NCBI GenBank assembly: GCA_030540535.1
Contig: JAUNWB010000004.1
Span: 1 to 14,369, forward strand
DNA length: 14,369 bases
Source: Elusimicrobiales bacterium
GTDB taxonomy: Bacteria; Elusimicrobiota; Elusimicrobia; Elusimicrobiales; Elusimicrobiaceae
Direction: 5' to 3'
Position 1 is the first letter of the stretch; each line of letters opens with the position of its first letter. The notes beneath the pieces are model-generated. The model had not been told where the DNA came from, searched no databases, and was given only the letters and a program-made list of their open reading frames with translations. Below, in pieces: positions 5,310 through 12,662 of this stretch. The position numbers and the translations under genes are program-made.

Positions 5310-7301
5310 ATGAAAATACCCCATACCGCTTTAACCGAATTACGCTCCCTGCTGGGGGAAGGAAACGTCCTGACGGACGAAGCCTCCCTGCTGCTCCACG
5401 CGTACGACTGCTCCCTTTCCCGCACGCGGCCGGACCTGCTGCTTAACATCCGGCGGGAAGAAGACGTCGCCCCCACTGTCAAAATTTTATCCGCCTACAA
5501 AATCCCGTTCGTTCCGCGCGCGGCGGCCACCAACCACGCGGGTTCCTGCGCGGCCTTAAACGGCGGGGCAATTTTAAACCTGGCGGGCCTCAACCAAATT
5601 TTACAAATCAGCACCCAAGAACAGTTTGCCGTCGTACAGCCGGGGGTCATTACGGCGGACCTGCAAAACGCGCTTAACAAACTGGGCTTTTTCTACGCGC
5701 CCGACCCGGCCAGCGAACGCGTCTGCACGCTGGGCGGAAACCTGGCCCAAAACGCCAGCGGCGCGCGCTGCATGAAATACGGCGGCACGCCGGACCATGT
5801 GCTGGAAGCGGACGCGGTACTGCCCACCGGGCAGACGGTTCATTTTTCGCGTGACGGAAGCGGGCCGGACTTTATCGGCCTGTTGGCGGGGAGCGAAGGC
5901 ACGCTGGGCGTTATTACGCGCCTAAAAGTGCAAATTTTACCGCTTGTAAAACACGTTAAAACGTTTTTGGTTACGTTCCCTTCGCTGGAAGACGGCGTTC
6001 AGACGGTGACGGATTTAACGGCCCGCGGCATTATCCCGCGCTGTGTGGAAGCCATGGACCAAACCACCCTGCAAACGGTGGAAGATTTTTCCCATGCCGG
6101 TTACCCTACGGACGCGCAGGCGTTACTTATTTTGGAACTGGACGGCACGCCCGCCCAAATCGCGCGCGAAGAAAAAGAACTCGAAGAAATCTGCCGCTTA
6201 AACCGCGCCCAACAGTTTTTACCCGCCAAAACGGAAGCCGAACGGAATAAACTTTGGCTGGGGCGGCGCGCGGCCTACGCGGCGATTGCGCGGCTGGCGC
6301 CCAACGTAATGGTGGGTGACGGCACCGTCCCGCGCAGCGAGCTTCCGCGCGCGCTCAAAAAAGTGCGCCAAATTCTGCAGGAGCGCGACATCCGCGCCAG
6401 CCTGCTTTTTCACGCCGGGGACGGCAATTTTCACCCGCATTTTATTTTTGACGAACGCAACCCCGCCGACGCCCTGCGCGTCAAACGCGCCTTGAACGAA
6501 GTGCTTAAAGCCTGCGTGGACTGCGGCGGAACCATCTCCGGCGAACACGGCGTGGGCGTGGAAAAACGCGCCGACATGGCCTATCAGTATGACAAGCCGA
6601 CGCTCGATTTATTCGTCCGCATGAAACGCGCGGCGGACCCGCTCAATCTGGCGAACCCGCTTAAAATTATTCCCGTTAACTACGGCGAAAAAGCGCGGCC
6701 GCAAGCACCCGCGGATGACTCCGTACAAACGCTTGCGCAACACATCCGCCTGCGCCGCGAGGCCGGCGTACCCGGCGCCGTAACGGGAGCAAACACCCGG
6801 CTGAAAACCGATGCCGAAGAAACGTTTTCCACGCGCGCACTGACGAAAATTGCCGACATCGATTTAACCAATTACACCGCCACCGTACAGGCGGGCGTCA
6901 CCCTGGACGAGTTGCAAAACGCCCTGTCCGCCCGCGGCGTATACTGCGCGCTGCCCGGCGGGAAAGGCACGCTGGGAGGCGCTTTTTCCTCCGGGGCGTA
7001 CCCGCATTTTTACGCGCATACGCTGGGGCTGGAAGCGTTGCTGCCGGACGGGTCCCTGGTACGCTACGGCGGCAAATTTATGAAAAATTCCGCCGGATAC
7101 CACCTCACGCGTCTGTTTGCGGGGGCCCGCGGCACATTGGGAATCGTCACCCAACTGACGTTCAAAATTTTTGCAACACCCGTTACCGTTCCGGCCGCAG
7201 AAAACGCGCCCGCCAAACCCAACGCGCTGTGGCGCGCGCTTAAACACGAACTGGACCCAAACGGTCTGTTCCCGATTTTGCCGGAGGATGAACATGTTTA
7301 G
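5310..7301 (+). CDS. GlcD-GlcE fusion: FAD-linked glycolate/D-lactate oxidase-type subunit
   Basis: The protein has 663 residues. Residues 1 to about 455 are a complete GlcD-like oxidase: a PCMH-type FAD domain (VVQPGVITADLQNAL, CTLGGNLAQNASGARCMKYG, GLLAGSEGTLGVIT) and the FAD-oxidase C domain with HAGDGNFHPHF and GTISGEHGVGVEK, ending in ADPLNLANPLKIIP. After a linker (about 457-470), residues about 470-663 form a second, GlcE-like PCMH domain (VQAGVTLDELQNALSARG, GKGTLGGAFSSGA, LFAGARGTLGIVTQLTFKI). It passes almost directly to the terminal DPNGLFP helix, so the GlcE cap seems missing. In E. coli, GlcD and GlcE are separate subunits of glycolate oxidase with GlcF. The enzyme oxidises an alpha-hydroxy acid and passes electrons to quinone, and the exact substrate cannot be read here. 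No ribosome-binding site precedes the ATG. It overlaps the glcF-like gene by 8 nt. Confidence 0.88.
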   Translation: MKIPHTALTELRSLLGEGNVLTDEASLLLHAYDCSLSRTRPDLLLNIRREEDVAPTVKILSAYKIPFVPRAAATNHAGSCAALNGGAILNLAGLNQILQISTQEQFAVVQPGVITADLQNALNKLGFFYAPDPASERVCTLGGNLAQNASGARCMKYGGTPDHVLEADAVLPTGQTVHFSRDGSGPDFIGLLAGSEGTLGVITRLKVQILPLVKHVKTFLVTFPSLEDGVQTVTDLTARGIIPRCVEAMDQTTLQTVEDFSHAGYPTDAQALLILELDGTPAQIAREEKELEEICRLNRAQQFLPAKTEAERNKLWLGRRAAYAAIARLAPNVMVGDGTVPRSELPRALKKVRQILQERDIRASLLFHAGDGNFHPHFIFDERNPADALRVKRALNEVLKACVDCGGTISGEHGVGVEKRADMAYQYDKPTLDLFVRMKRAADPLNLANPLKIIPVNYGEKARPQAPADDSVQTLAQHIRLRREAGVPGAVTGANTRLKTDAEETFSTRALTKIADIDLTNYTATVQAGVTLDELQNALSARGVYCALPGGKGTLGGAFSSGAYPHFYAHTLGLEALLPDGSLVRYGGKFMKNSAGYHLTRLFAGARGTLGIVTQLTFKIFATPVTVPAAENAPAKPNALWRALKHELDPNGLFPILPEDEHV

Positions 7302-8583
7302 TTTTTCCGCTTCCCGCCTGCGCCGCCAACTGCGCGCGCTGTTTACTCCGTTCGGCGAACGCAGCGTATATGATTCCGCCGCCCATTGTACCCGGTGCGG
7401 CAGCTGCCAGCAGTCGTGCCCGTCTTACGCGCTCAACAAGCAGGAAACGTTTTCCCCGCGCGGACGCAACCAGGCGCTGCGCCTGGTAACGGAACGCAAG
7501 CTGGACCCGCGCACCCACAAACCACTGTTGGAAGAAATCGTCAACTCCTGCACGCTGTGCGGACGCTGCACCCAAACATGCGCGGGCAAAATTCCGACGG
7601 CCGAACATATGCTGGAACTGCGCCGCGCACTCAACCTGCGTGCGCTGCCGGGCTCGCTCCATGCCTTGTTATCCCTGCGCGGCACGCACCCCATGCTCTT
7701 TGACCGCTTGGTACGCACGGGGCTGTTTCTACGCCGGGCGGGGGTGGTCGCCCTGCTGCGCAAGACCGGGCTCACGCGCCTGCTTGGACTGGAATGGATT
7801 AACCGCGCGGACGATTTACTCCCCCGCCGCACGCCTAATTTACAAAAATACCTGACCCGGCAAAATATTAAGTTCCAGCAGGAAAACCCGGATTTAATTT
7901 ATCTGCCCTCGCTGGAAGCGCAATACTTTCTGCCCGAATTAGCCGCAAGCGTTTTAAAATCGGCCGCGGAAAAACACCGCCCCGTTTTATGGCCGAACGT
8001 TTCTTCCGGCCTGTTTGAATACGTGTACGGGGATTTGCGCCGAAGCCGCCGTGCCGTACACCGCTTAATCCGCCGGTGCGAACAGACCAACCTGCCCGTT
8101 CTGACCGACAGCGTAGACGTATTCACTTTCCTGTGCCGCGCGCCACAGCTGTTTGCCGGCAACAAACGCTGGGAAAGCAAAGCGCGCAGGCTGGCCGAAA
8201 ACATGCGGTTTGTGACGGACTTTCTTCCCAACAAGCCAACGGCTTTTGCGGACGTAAAAACACCCGTACGGCTGGACTATTCCGCCCTGTTTTGCCGCGA
8301 AGGGGAACCGTTCGACGCCGCGCATAAAATTTTAAAAACACTTTTTAAGAAAAATTTTGTAGAGTGTTTGTATACGGACGCGGACACGCCCGCGTTCGGT
8401 TATGGGTTCGTACGGAGAAATTTGGCACAGGACATGACTTTACAAACCGTACGGACAATCGCCCAAACACAGACAGCAACTGTGTTTACATTGTCAGGGC
8501 TTTCCGCTTTGGAACTGAACTACAGCTTAAAACGGCTGTATCCAAACGCCCGAGCGGAACACGTCGCACGCTTAAATGGGTAA
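7294..8583 (+). CDS. GlcF-like Fe-S subunit with degenerate CCG domains
   Basis: I place the start at ATG 7294, because GGAGG at 7283-7287 is 6 nt upstream, whereas the ATG at 7288 touches it. This gives 429 residues. Two complete ferredoxin-type motifs, CTRCGSCQQSC (C32, C35, C38, C42) and CTLCGRCTQTC (C86, C89, C92, C96), should carry two [4Fe-4S] clusters that pass electrons from the flavin subunit toward the membrane quinone pool. The C-terminal half aligns by eye with the two cysteine-rich CCG domains of GlcF/LutA/HdrB-type proteins, but the expected cysteine pairs are missing. PNVSSGLFEYVYGDL stands where family members have an SGC motif, and ADTPAFGYGF where they have CCGxxG. It partners the fused GlcDE protein just upstream (8-nt overlap). 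No signal peptide is seen. Confidence 0.85.
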   Translation: MFSFSASRLRRQLRALFTPFGERSVYDSAAHCTRCGSCQQSCPSYALNKQETFSPRGRNQALRLVTERKLDPRTHKPLLEEIVNSCTLCGRCTQTCAGKIPTAEHMLELRRALNLRALPGSLHALLSLRGTHPMLFDRLVRTGLFLRRAGVVALLRKTGLTRLLGLEWINRADDLLPRRTPNLQKYLTRQNIKFQQENPDLIYLPSLEAQYFLPELAASVLKSAAEKHRPVLWPNVSSGLFEYVYGDLRRSRRAVHRLIRRCEQTNLPVLTDSVDVFTFLCRAPQLFAGNKRWESKARRLAENMRFVTDFLPNKPTAFADVKTPVRLDYSALFCREGEPFDAAHKILKTLFKKNFVECLYTDADTPAFGYGFVRRNLAQDMTLQTVRTIAQTQTATVFTLSGLSALELNYSLKRLYPNARAEHVARLNG

Positions 8584-8588
8584 ACAAC

Positions 8589-9776
8589 ATGCAAACTTTT
8601 AGACCGGACAACGGAAAACTCTCCGCGGAAGAAAAGTTAAATTTGCTGGTGGAATTCGGGGCGCGCATGTCTGGCGAACTCCGATTGGACAAACTGCTTG
8701 ATATTATTGCCCAACAAATTACAAAGCTCCTTAACGTAGGACGCTGTACCATTTATTTAAAAGACGTGGAAAAAAACGAGTTATGGTCCAAAATCGCGCA
8801 GGGGCATGGTTTGGAACATACCGAAATCCGCGTGCCTTTAAACGGGGCGGGCATTATTTCCATTGTGGCCCGCACGGGCGAAACAGTCAACCTGCCCAAC
8901 GCGTATGAGGACCCCCGCTTCTCCATGGACGTAGACATGGTGACCGATTTCCGCACGCACTCCATGCTGGCCTGCCCGCTGAAAAACAACTCCGGCAAAG
9001 TATTGGGCGTATTCCAGGTGGCCAATAAATCCGACGGCACCCCTTTCGATAAAAACGACGAAGGCATTTTAATGCTGCTGGCCACGCTGGCAGGCAGCGC
9101 GATTGAAATCGCCAAACTGTACCAGGATGTACACGTCGCCCAGCTGGAAACCATTTACCGCCTGGCCGTCACCGCCGAATACCGCGACCAGCAAGATACC
9201 CGCGCGCACTTAAAAAACATCAGCATTATTTCCTACCTGCTGGCGCTGGCGCTCGGGATGAGCAAAAAAGATGCGGAACTTATCAAAAACGCGAGCCCGC
9301 TGCACGACATCGGCAAAGTGGCGCTGGCCGATAACATTCTGCTTAAACCCGGCAAGCTGACGCCCGAAGAATTTGAAATCATGAAATCGCACACCGTTTA
9401 CGGCGGGCGGATTTTGGAAGGCGCGCACTCCAAAGTACTCAAAATCGCGCACAAAATGAGTCTGTACCACCACGAAAAATGGAACGGTTCCGGCTACCCC
9501 AAAGGGCTCAAAGAAGAAGAAATCCCGATAGAGGCCCGCATTGTAACGGTGGCCGACGTGTTCGACGCGCTGTGCGTGTTCCGCGTATACAAAAAAGCCT
9601 GGCCGACCGACGAAGCCTACGAATATATTTTAAAGGAATCCGGCCACTCGTTCGACCCGCGCTGCGTGGCCGCGTTCAAAAAAATCTATCCGTCCGTACG
9701 CAAGCTGTACGCGCATATTTCGGTCAACCAGCCGCAAAATAAAACGGCTCCCACTAAAGAAAACAAACTCTCTTAA
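8589..9776 (+). CDS. GAF-HD-GYP protein, probable cyclic-dinucleotide phosphodiesterase
   Basis: I use the start at 8589 (395 residues). The frame is open further upstream, but that part lies over the glcF-like gene and does not look conserved. Residues about 15-185 form a GAF sensor domain (LDKLLDIIAQQITKLLNVGR, TIYLKD, VFQVANKSDG). Residues about 200-375 form an HD-GYP domain: LHDIGK with H239/D240, LKPGKLTPEEFEIMKSH, YHHEKWNGSGYPKGL with G302-Y303-P304, and ARIVTVADVFDAL. The family hydrolyses c-di-GMP (some members cGAMP), with di- or trinuclear metal centres, and often acts as a response regulator. Here a GAF domain replaces the receiver domain, suggesting small-molecule or redox sensing. 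There is no transmembrane segment. It begins 5 nt after the glcF-like stop, so it is probably in the same operon, and it ends at a terminator. The ribosome-binding site is weak (TGGG at 8578-8581). Confidence 0.9.
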   Translation: MQTFRPDNGKLSAEEKLNLLVEFGARMSGELRLDKLLDIIAQQITKLLNVGRCTIYLKDVEKNELWSKIAQGHGLEHTEIRVPLNGAGIISIVARTGETVNLPNAYEDPRFSMDVDMVTDFRTHSMLACPLKNNSGKVLGVFQVANKSDGTPFDKNDEGILMLLATLAGSAIEIAKLYQDVHVAQLETIYRLAVTAEYRDQQDTRAHLKNISIISYLLALALGMSKKDAELIKNASPLHDIGKVALADNILLKPGKLTPEEFEIMKSHTVYGGRILEGAHSKVLKIAHKMSLYHHEKWNGSGYPKGLKEEEIPIEARIVTVADVFDALCVFRVYKKAWPTDEAYEYILKESGHSFDPRCVAAFKKIYPSVRKLYAHISVNQPQNKTAPTKENKLS

Positions 9777-9780
9777 CAGT

Positions 9781-9808
9781 TCCCCCGGTTTAAAACCGGG
9801 GGATTTTT
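9781..9808 (+). terminator. Rho-independent terminator after the HD-GYP gene
   Basis: A perfect stem TCCCCCGGTT / AACCGGGGGA with a 3-nt loop (centre 9791-9793) is followed by TTTTT at 9804-9808. It begins 4 nt after the HD-GYP stop codon. Confidence 0.9.
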
Positions 9809-9812
9809 ATAA

Positions 9813-9842
9813 TTGGCGAACCCCGCCGGAAAATACTACAAT
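9813..9842 (+). promoter_or_regulatory. Candidate promoter of mnmA
   Basis: TTGGCG (9813-9818) and TACAAT (9837-9842), separated by 18 bp, resemble sigma-70 -35 and -10 boxes (4/6 and 5/6 matches), just after the upstream terminator. A second TACAAT at 9873-9878 is closer to the gene but has no -35 at good spacing. A promoter must lie in this 89-bp gap if the terminator works, but which box is used is uncertain. Confidence 0.35.
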
Positions 9843-9897
9843 ATTACCGTCCTTTTGGCTTTCAACCTTAAGTACAATTTCACATTACGAGGTTATG

Positions 9898-10977
9898 ATG
9901 GAAAAAGAGACCGTATTAGTCGGCCTAAGCGGCGGAGTGGACTCCGCGGCCGCGGCCGTGATGTTAAAAGAGCAGGGGTACCGCGTCATCGGCGCGACCA
10001 TGCAGGTGTGGGACCCTTCTCTGCCCGTCCCGAAAGGGGCCTACCAAAAAAACGCGTGTTTATCCCCGGAAAAAGAAGATTTGGAGGAAGTTCGCCAAAT
10101 TGCGGAGAAAATCGGCATCGAACACATTGTCGTGGACTGCCGCCGCGAATACCGCCAAACGGTGCTGGACAACTTCCGCCTGGAATACGCCTGCGGACGC
10201 ACCCCCAACCCGTGCGTACTGTGCAACAGCCTGATTAAATTCGGCGTGCTGCCGTCGGCCGCCGCCAAGCAGGGCGTAGCGTTTGACAAGTTCGCCACCG
10301 GGCACTATGCGCGCGTGGCGTTCGATGAATCTTCCGGCAAATACCTGCTTAAAAAAGCGGTGGATTTATCGCGCGACCAAAGCTACTTTTTACACCGCTT
10401 AAAACAGCCCCAGCTGGCGAGCGTGTTGTTTCCGCTGGGTGAAAAAACGAAACCCGAAATCCGCGAAATCGCCCGCCAAGCCGGGCTGGCCGTCGCCGAT
10501 AAAGAGGACAGCCAGGATTTTTACTGCGGCGATTATAACGACCTGTTAAACTTCCCCAACAAGCCGGGCGACATTGTCACCAAAGACGGCAAAAAAGTGG
10601 CGCGCCACAACGGCGTTTGGGGCTACACCATCGGAAAGCGCAAGGGCTTGGGAATCAGCGGATTTGCCACGCCTATGTACGTAGTGGATATCGACGCCGA
10701 AAAAAACCAGGTTATCATCGGCCCGAAAGCGGACTTGTATTCGGATACGCTGACGGCGGAGAATATCAGCTGGGTGGCGGGTGAACCGCCGGCGGAAGCG
10801 TTTGACTGCGAAATTAAAATCCGCAATCTGCACCATCCCGCCAAAGCGCGCGTGACGGTGCGGGAAGACGGTTCCATAGAGGCCAAATTTGAGGAACCGC
10901 AAATGTCCATTACCGCCGGGCAGTCCGCCGTGTTGTATCAGGGCGACGTTGTGCTGGGCGGCGGAATGATACGGTAA
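9898..10977 (+). CDS. mnmA: tRNA-specific 2-thiouridylase MnmA (CxxC type)
   Basis: I use the ATG at 9898 (359 residues), because GAGG at 9889-9892 is 5 nt upstream. The ATG at 9895 is only 2 nt away but possible. The PP-loop SGGVDSAAAAVMLK is complete, and the family motif GRTPNPCVLCNSLIKFG, GHYAR and YTIGKRKGLGI are present. MnmA activates U34 of tRNA Lys, Glu and Gln with ATP and transfers sulphur to make s2U34. The cysteines are C106 and C109 (CVLC) and C210 (DFYCGD). E. coli MnmA has Asp-x-x-Cys in the first motif and uses two cysteines with persulphide relay. The CxxC plus distant Cys arrangement matches the Fe-S-dependent type that I recall from Thermus. There is no TusBCDE-like relay gene nearby. 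It ends at a bidirectional terminator shared with dnaJ. Confidence 0.94.
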   Translation: MEKETVLVGLSGGVDSAAAAVMLKEQGYRVIGATMQVWDPSLPVPKGAYQKNACLSPEKEDLEEVRQIAEKIGIEHIVVDCRREYRQTVLDNFRLEYACGRTPNPCVLCNSLIKFGVLPSAAAKQGVAFDKFATGHYARVAFDESSGKYLLKKAVDLSRDQSYFLHRLKQPQLASVLFPLGEKTKPEIREIARQAGLAVADKEDSQDFYCGDYNDLLNFPNKPGDIVTKDGKKVARHNGVWGYTIGKRKGLGISGFATPMYVVDIDAEKNQVIIGPKADLYSDTLTAENISWVAGEPPAEAFDCEIKIRNLHHPAKARVTVREDGSIEAKFEEPQMSITAGQSAVLYQGDVVLGGGMIR

Positions 10978-10984
10978 GTTTTAC

Positions 10985-11025
10985 AAAAAACGGGACAAGG
11001 ATTTTTCCTTGTCCCGTTCGTTTTT
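10985..11025. terminator. Bidirectional terminator between mnmA and dnaJ
   Basis: ACGGGACAAGGA (10990-11001) pairs perfectly with its complement at 11006-11017 around TTTT. On the plus strand the stem is followed by TTCGTTTTT. On the minus strand it is followed by TTTTTT (A-run 10985-10990). It lies 7 nt after the mnmA stop and 12 nt from the dnaJ stop, so it can end both transcripts. Confidence 0.9.
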
Positions 11026-11037
11026 ATCACGTTTTTC

Positions 11038-12153
11038 TTACGAAAATAATTCTTTAAAGAAACTCTTTTTGCCGCCCGTTTCTTTGGCCAGCTCTTCCAA
11101 AAGTTCCTTTTGGCGGGCCGTCGGTTTTTTGGGAACCTCAATTTTTACGTTCACAAGTAAATCCCCAAAACCTTTCTTGCCCAGGCGCGGCATCCCGTTG
11201 CCCTGCATTTTCAGCACGGAACCGAACTGCGTTCCTTTCGGGATATCCAGCTCCACCTCTTTGCCTTCAATAGTGGGCACTTTAATGCTTCCGCCCAGCA
11301 CCGCCTGCGGATACGTAATTTGCGCATCCAGGGCCAAATCGTCGCCTTCGCGGCGGAAAATTTTATGTTCTTTCACGCGCACTTCCACGTACAGGTCGCC
11401 AAATCCGCCGCCGTTCTGGCCGATGTCGCCGCCGTTGGAAACGCGCAGCGTAATCCCGGTGCGTACGCCGGAGGGAATTTTAACGGTGATTTTTTCTTTC
11501 ACGCGTTTGGTACCGCTCCCGCGGCAGGCGGAACACGGTTTTTCCACTACGGTCCCTTTGCCGCCGCAGTCGGGGCAGACCTGGCGCATGCTGAAAAATC
11601 CCTGCGAATACGTTACCGTACCCGTCCCATGGCAGGAAGTACACGTTTTGCGTTTGCTGCCGGGGGCCGCGCCGGAACCGTCACATTCGGAGCAGTTGTC
11701 CAGGCGGGTGTATTCTACGGGCACTTCTTTGCCGGAGAACGCTTCTTCCAGCGTGAGGGTAACGTCTAATTTCAAATCTTCACCGCGGACAGCGCGCGGA
11801 GCGCCGCCTCTTGCACCGCGGCCAAAGCCGCCGCCGAAAATATCCCCGAACACAGAGCCGAAAATATCGTTAATGTCGCCAAAGCCTCCGGCGTTAAACC
11901 CGCCGAAGCCGCCCGCGCCGTTCATTCCTTCGTGGCCGTACTGGTCGTACATGCGCTTTTTTTGCGGGTCGGACAGGACGGAAAAAGCCTCGTTGATTTT
12001 TTTAAACTGTTCTTCTGCGTTTTTGTCGCCGGGGCAGCGGTCCGGGTGGCACTTCATGGCCTGGCGGCGGAACGCGGATTTGATTTCCGCTTCGGTGGCG
12101 GTGCGCTCCACGCCGAGGACTTGATAATAATCTTCTTTCATGGTTGTGGGCAT
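11038..12153 (-). CDS. dnaJ: Chaperone protein DnaJ
   Basis: This is a full-length class I J-protein of 371 residues. The J-domain (YYQVLGVERTATEAEIKSAF, with the HPD motif in KCHPDRCPGDK) is followed by a Gly/Phe-rich linker (about 78-115: GFGGFNAGGFGDINDIFG and similar). Then comes the zinc-finger domain with four CxxCxGxG repeats (CSECDGSG, CTSCHGTG, CPDCGGKG, CSACRGSG) and the C-terminal substrate-binding domains. It stimulates the DnaK ATPase and delivers unfolded clients in the cytoplasm. AGGA ends 3 nt before the ATG at 12151-12153. A second in-frame ATG four codons later (MKEDYYQVLG) has no ribosome-binding site, though many DnaJ proteins begin near there. No dnaK, grpE or hrcA is adjacent, and I see no CIRCE element upstream. 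Confidence 0.96.
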   Translation of the reverse strand: MPTTMKEDYYQVLGVERTATEAEIKSAFRRQAMKCHPDRCPGDKNAEEQFKKINEAFSVLSDPQKKRMYDQYGHEGMNGAGGFGGFNAGGFGDINDIFGSVFGDIFGGGFGRGARGGAPRAVRGEDLKLDVTLTLEEAFSGKEVPVEYTRLDNCSECDGSGAAPGSKRKTCTSCHGTGTVTYSQGFFSMRQVCPDCGGKGTVVEKPCSACRGSGTKRVKEKITVKIPSGVRTGITLRVSNGGDIGQNGGGFGDLYVEVRVKEHKIFRREGDDLALDAQITYPQAVLGGSIKVPTIEGKEVELDIPKGTQFGSVLKMQGNGMPRLGKKGFGDLLVNVKIEVPKKPTARQKELLEELAKETGGKKSFFKELFS

Positions 12154-12242
12154 AGTTCCTAAACTCTGATAAATTGTTTTTTATATTTTATTAAATTTTG
12201 GGCCGCTCCTGCACGGGCCGCGCGCGCCAAGCGCAATTATGC

Positions 12243-12248
12243 TATAAT
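12243..12248 (+). promoter_or_regulatory. Candidate upstream -10 box for rplU (leader transcript)
   Basis: TATAAT in a TATAATATATATA tract would start a transcript near 12255 with an untranslated leader of about 84 nt before rplU. No consensus -35 is found 16-18 bp upstream. The leader it would produce contains the hairpins listed at 12265-12301. Confidence 0.4.
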
Positions 12249-12264
12249 ATATATACAAATTAAG

Positions 12265-12301
12265 GGAGAGTAACTCTCCGCGCCGGGCCGGAAACGGCCG
12301 G
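12265..12301 (+). promoter_or_regulatory. Two hairpins in the rplU leader
   Basis: GGAGAG (12265-12270) pairs with CTCTCC (12274-12279) around TAA. GGCCG (12286-12290) pairs with CGGCC (12295-12299) around GAAA, a GNRA tetraloop, and two further G-C pairs are possible across a bulged G. Leaders of this kind bind ribosomal proteins in other phyla, where an L21 leader is known from Firmicutes. I cannot show homology to it here. Confidence 0.4.
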
Positions 12302-12323
12302 GAGGGAGCGTTTTCTCTTTATT

Positions 12324-12332
12324 TGGTATAAT
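12324..12332 (+). promoter_or_regulatory. Extended -10 promoter directly at the rplU start (leaderless type)
   Basis: TGGTATAAT is an extended -10 box (TGn plus consensus TATAAT at 12327-12332). The rplU ATG begins exactly 7 nt after its last base, where transcription would start. There is no ribosome-binding site between them. No -35 is visible, as is common with extended -10 promoters. Confidence 0.45.
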
Positions 12333-12338
12333 AAAACT

Positions 12339-12647
12339 ATGTACGCAATCATTGAAACTGGTGGAAAACAGTACTGGGTAAAACCCGGTCAAGATCTGCA
12401 GGTTGAAAAACTGGAAGCGAAAGCCGGCGACACGGTAGAACTGAAAGTTCTCTGGGCGGCTGACGAAGAAGGTACCTCGGCAGATACCAAGGCCAATACG
12501 GCCAAGGTCACCGCTCAAGTGGTAAAACATTTGAGAGGTCCCAAAATCCGCGTCTTCAAAAAAAGACCGAAAAAAGGTTACGAAAGAACCATCGGCCACA
12601 GACAGGATTTGACGCAAATTAAAATCACGGATATCCAGTTCGCGTAA
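12339..12647 (+). CDS. rplU: 50S ribosomal protein L21
   Basis: This 102-residue protein begins MYAIIETGGKQYWVKPGQ, the nearly invariant L21 start, which fixes the ATG even though no Shine-Dalgarno sequence precedes it. The family's basic C-terminal block follows: GPKIRVFKKRPKKGYERTIGHRQ, written here in part as KKRPKKGYERTIGHRQDLT, then IKITDIQFA. L21 binds 23S rRNA in the large subunit. Two acidic/neutral residues around 42-50 (AADEEGTSADTKANT) form a slightly long loop compared with E. coli L21. rpmA follows after 15 nt, the conserved rplU-rpmA-obg order. Expression could come from a long-leader promoter at 12243 and from one that gives a leaderless mRNA at 12327. Confidence 0.97.
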   Translation: MYAIIETGGKQYWVKPGQDLQVEKLEAKAGDTVELKVLWAADEEGTSADTKANTAKVTAQVVKHLRGPKIRVFKKRPKKGYERTIGHRQDLTQIKITDIQFA

Positions 12648-12662
12648 TTGGGAGACTAAACT

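Noticed and set aside
4525..5313. Long plus-strand frame (262 codons) opposite the phosphatase gene
   Set aside because: It is the antisense shadow of a gene with perfect phosphatase motifs. Its translation is low-complexity His/Gln/Phe-rich, and no start signal is present.
7288..7293. ATG at 7288 as start of the glcF-like gene
   Set aside because: It touches the GGAGG at 7283-7287, leaving no spacing. The ATG at 7294 has a 6-nt spacing. The difference is only two residues.
8364..8588. N-terminal extension of the HD-GYP protein by 75 residues over the glcF-like gene
   Set aside because: The extension lies wholly over the end of the glcF-like gene in another frame, has no domain features, and the GAF domain begins well after the ATG at 8589.
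11009..12124. 371-codon plus-strand frame opposite dnaJ
   Set aside because: It is Ser/Pro-rich antisense translation of dnaJ, which shows all four zinc-finger repeats and the HPD motif.
12154..12242. CIRCE or other heat-shock operator upstream of dnaJ
   Set aside because: No TTAGCACTC-N9-GAGTGCTAA-like inverted repeat is present. The region is only AT-rich with weak -10-like hexamers.
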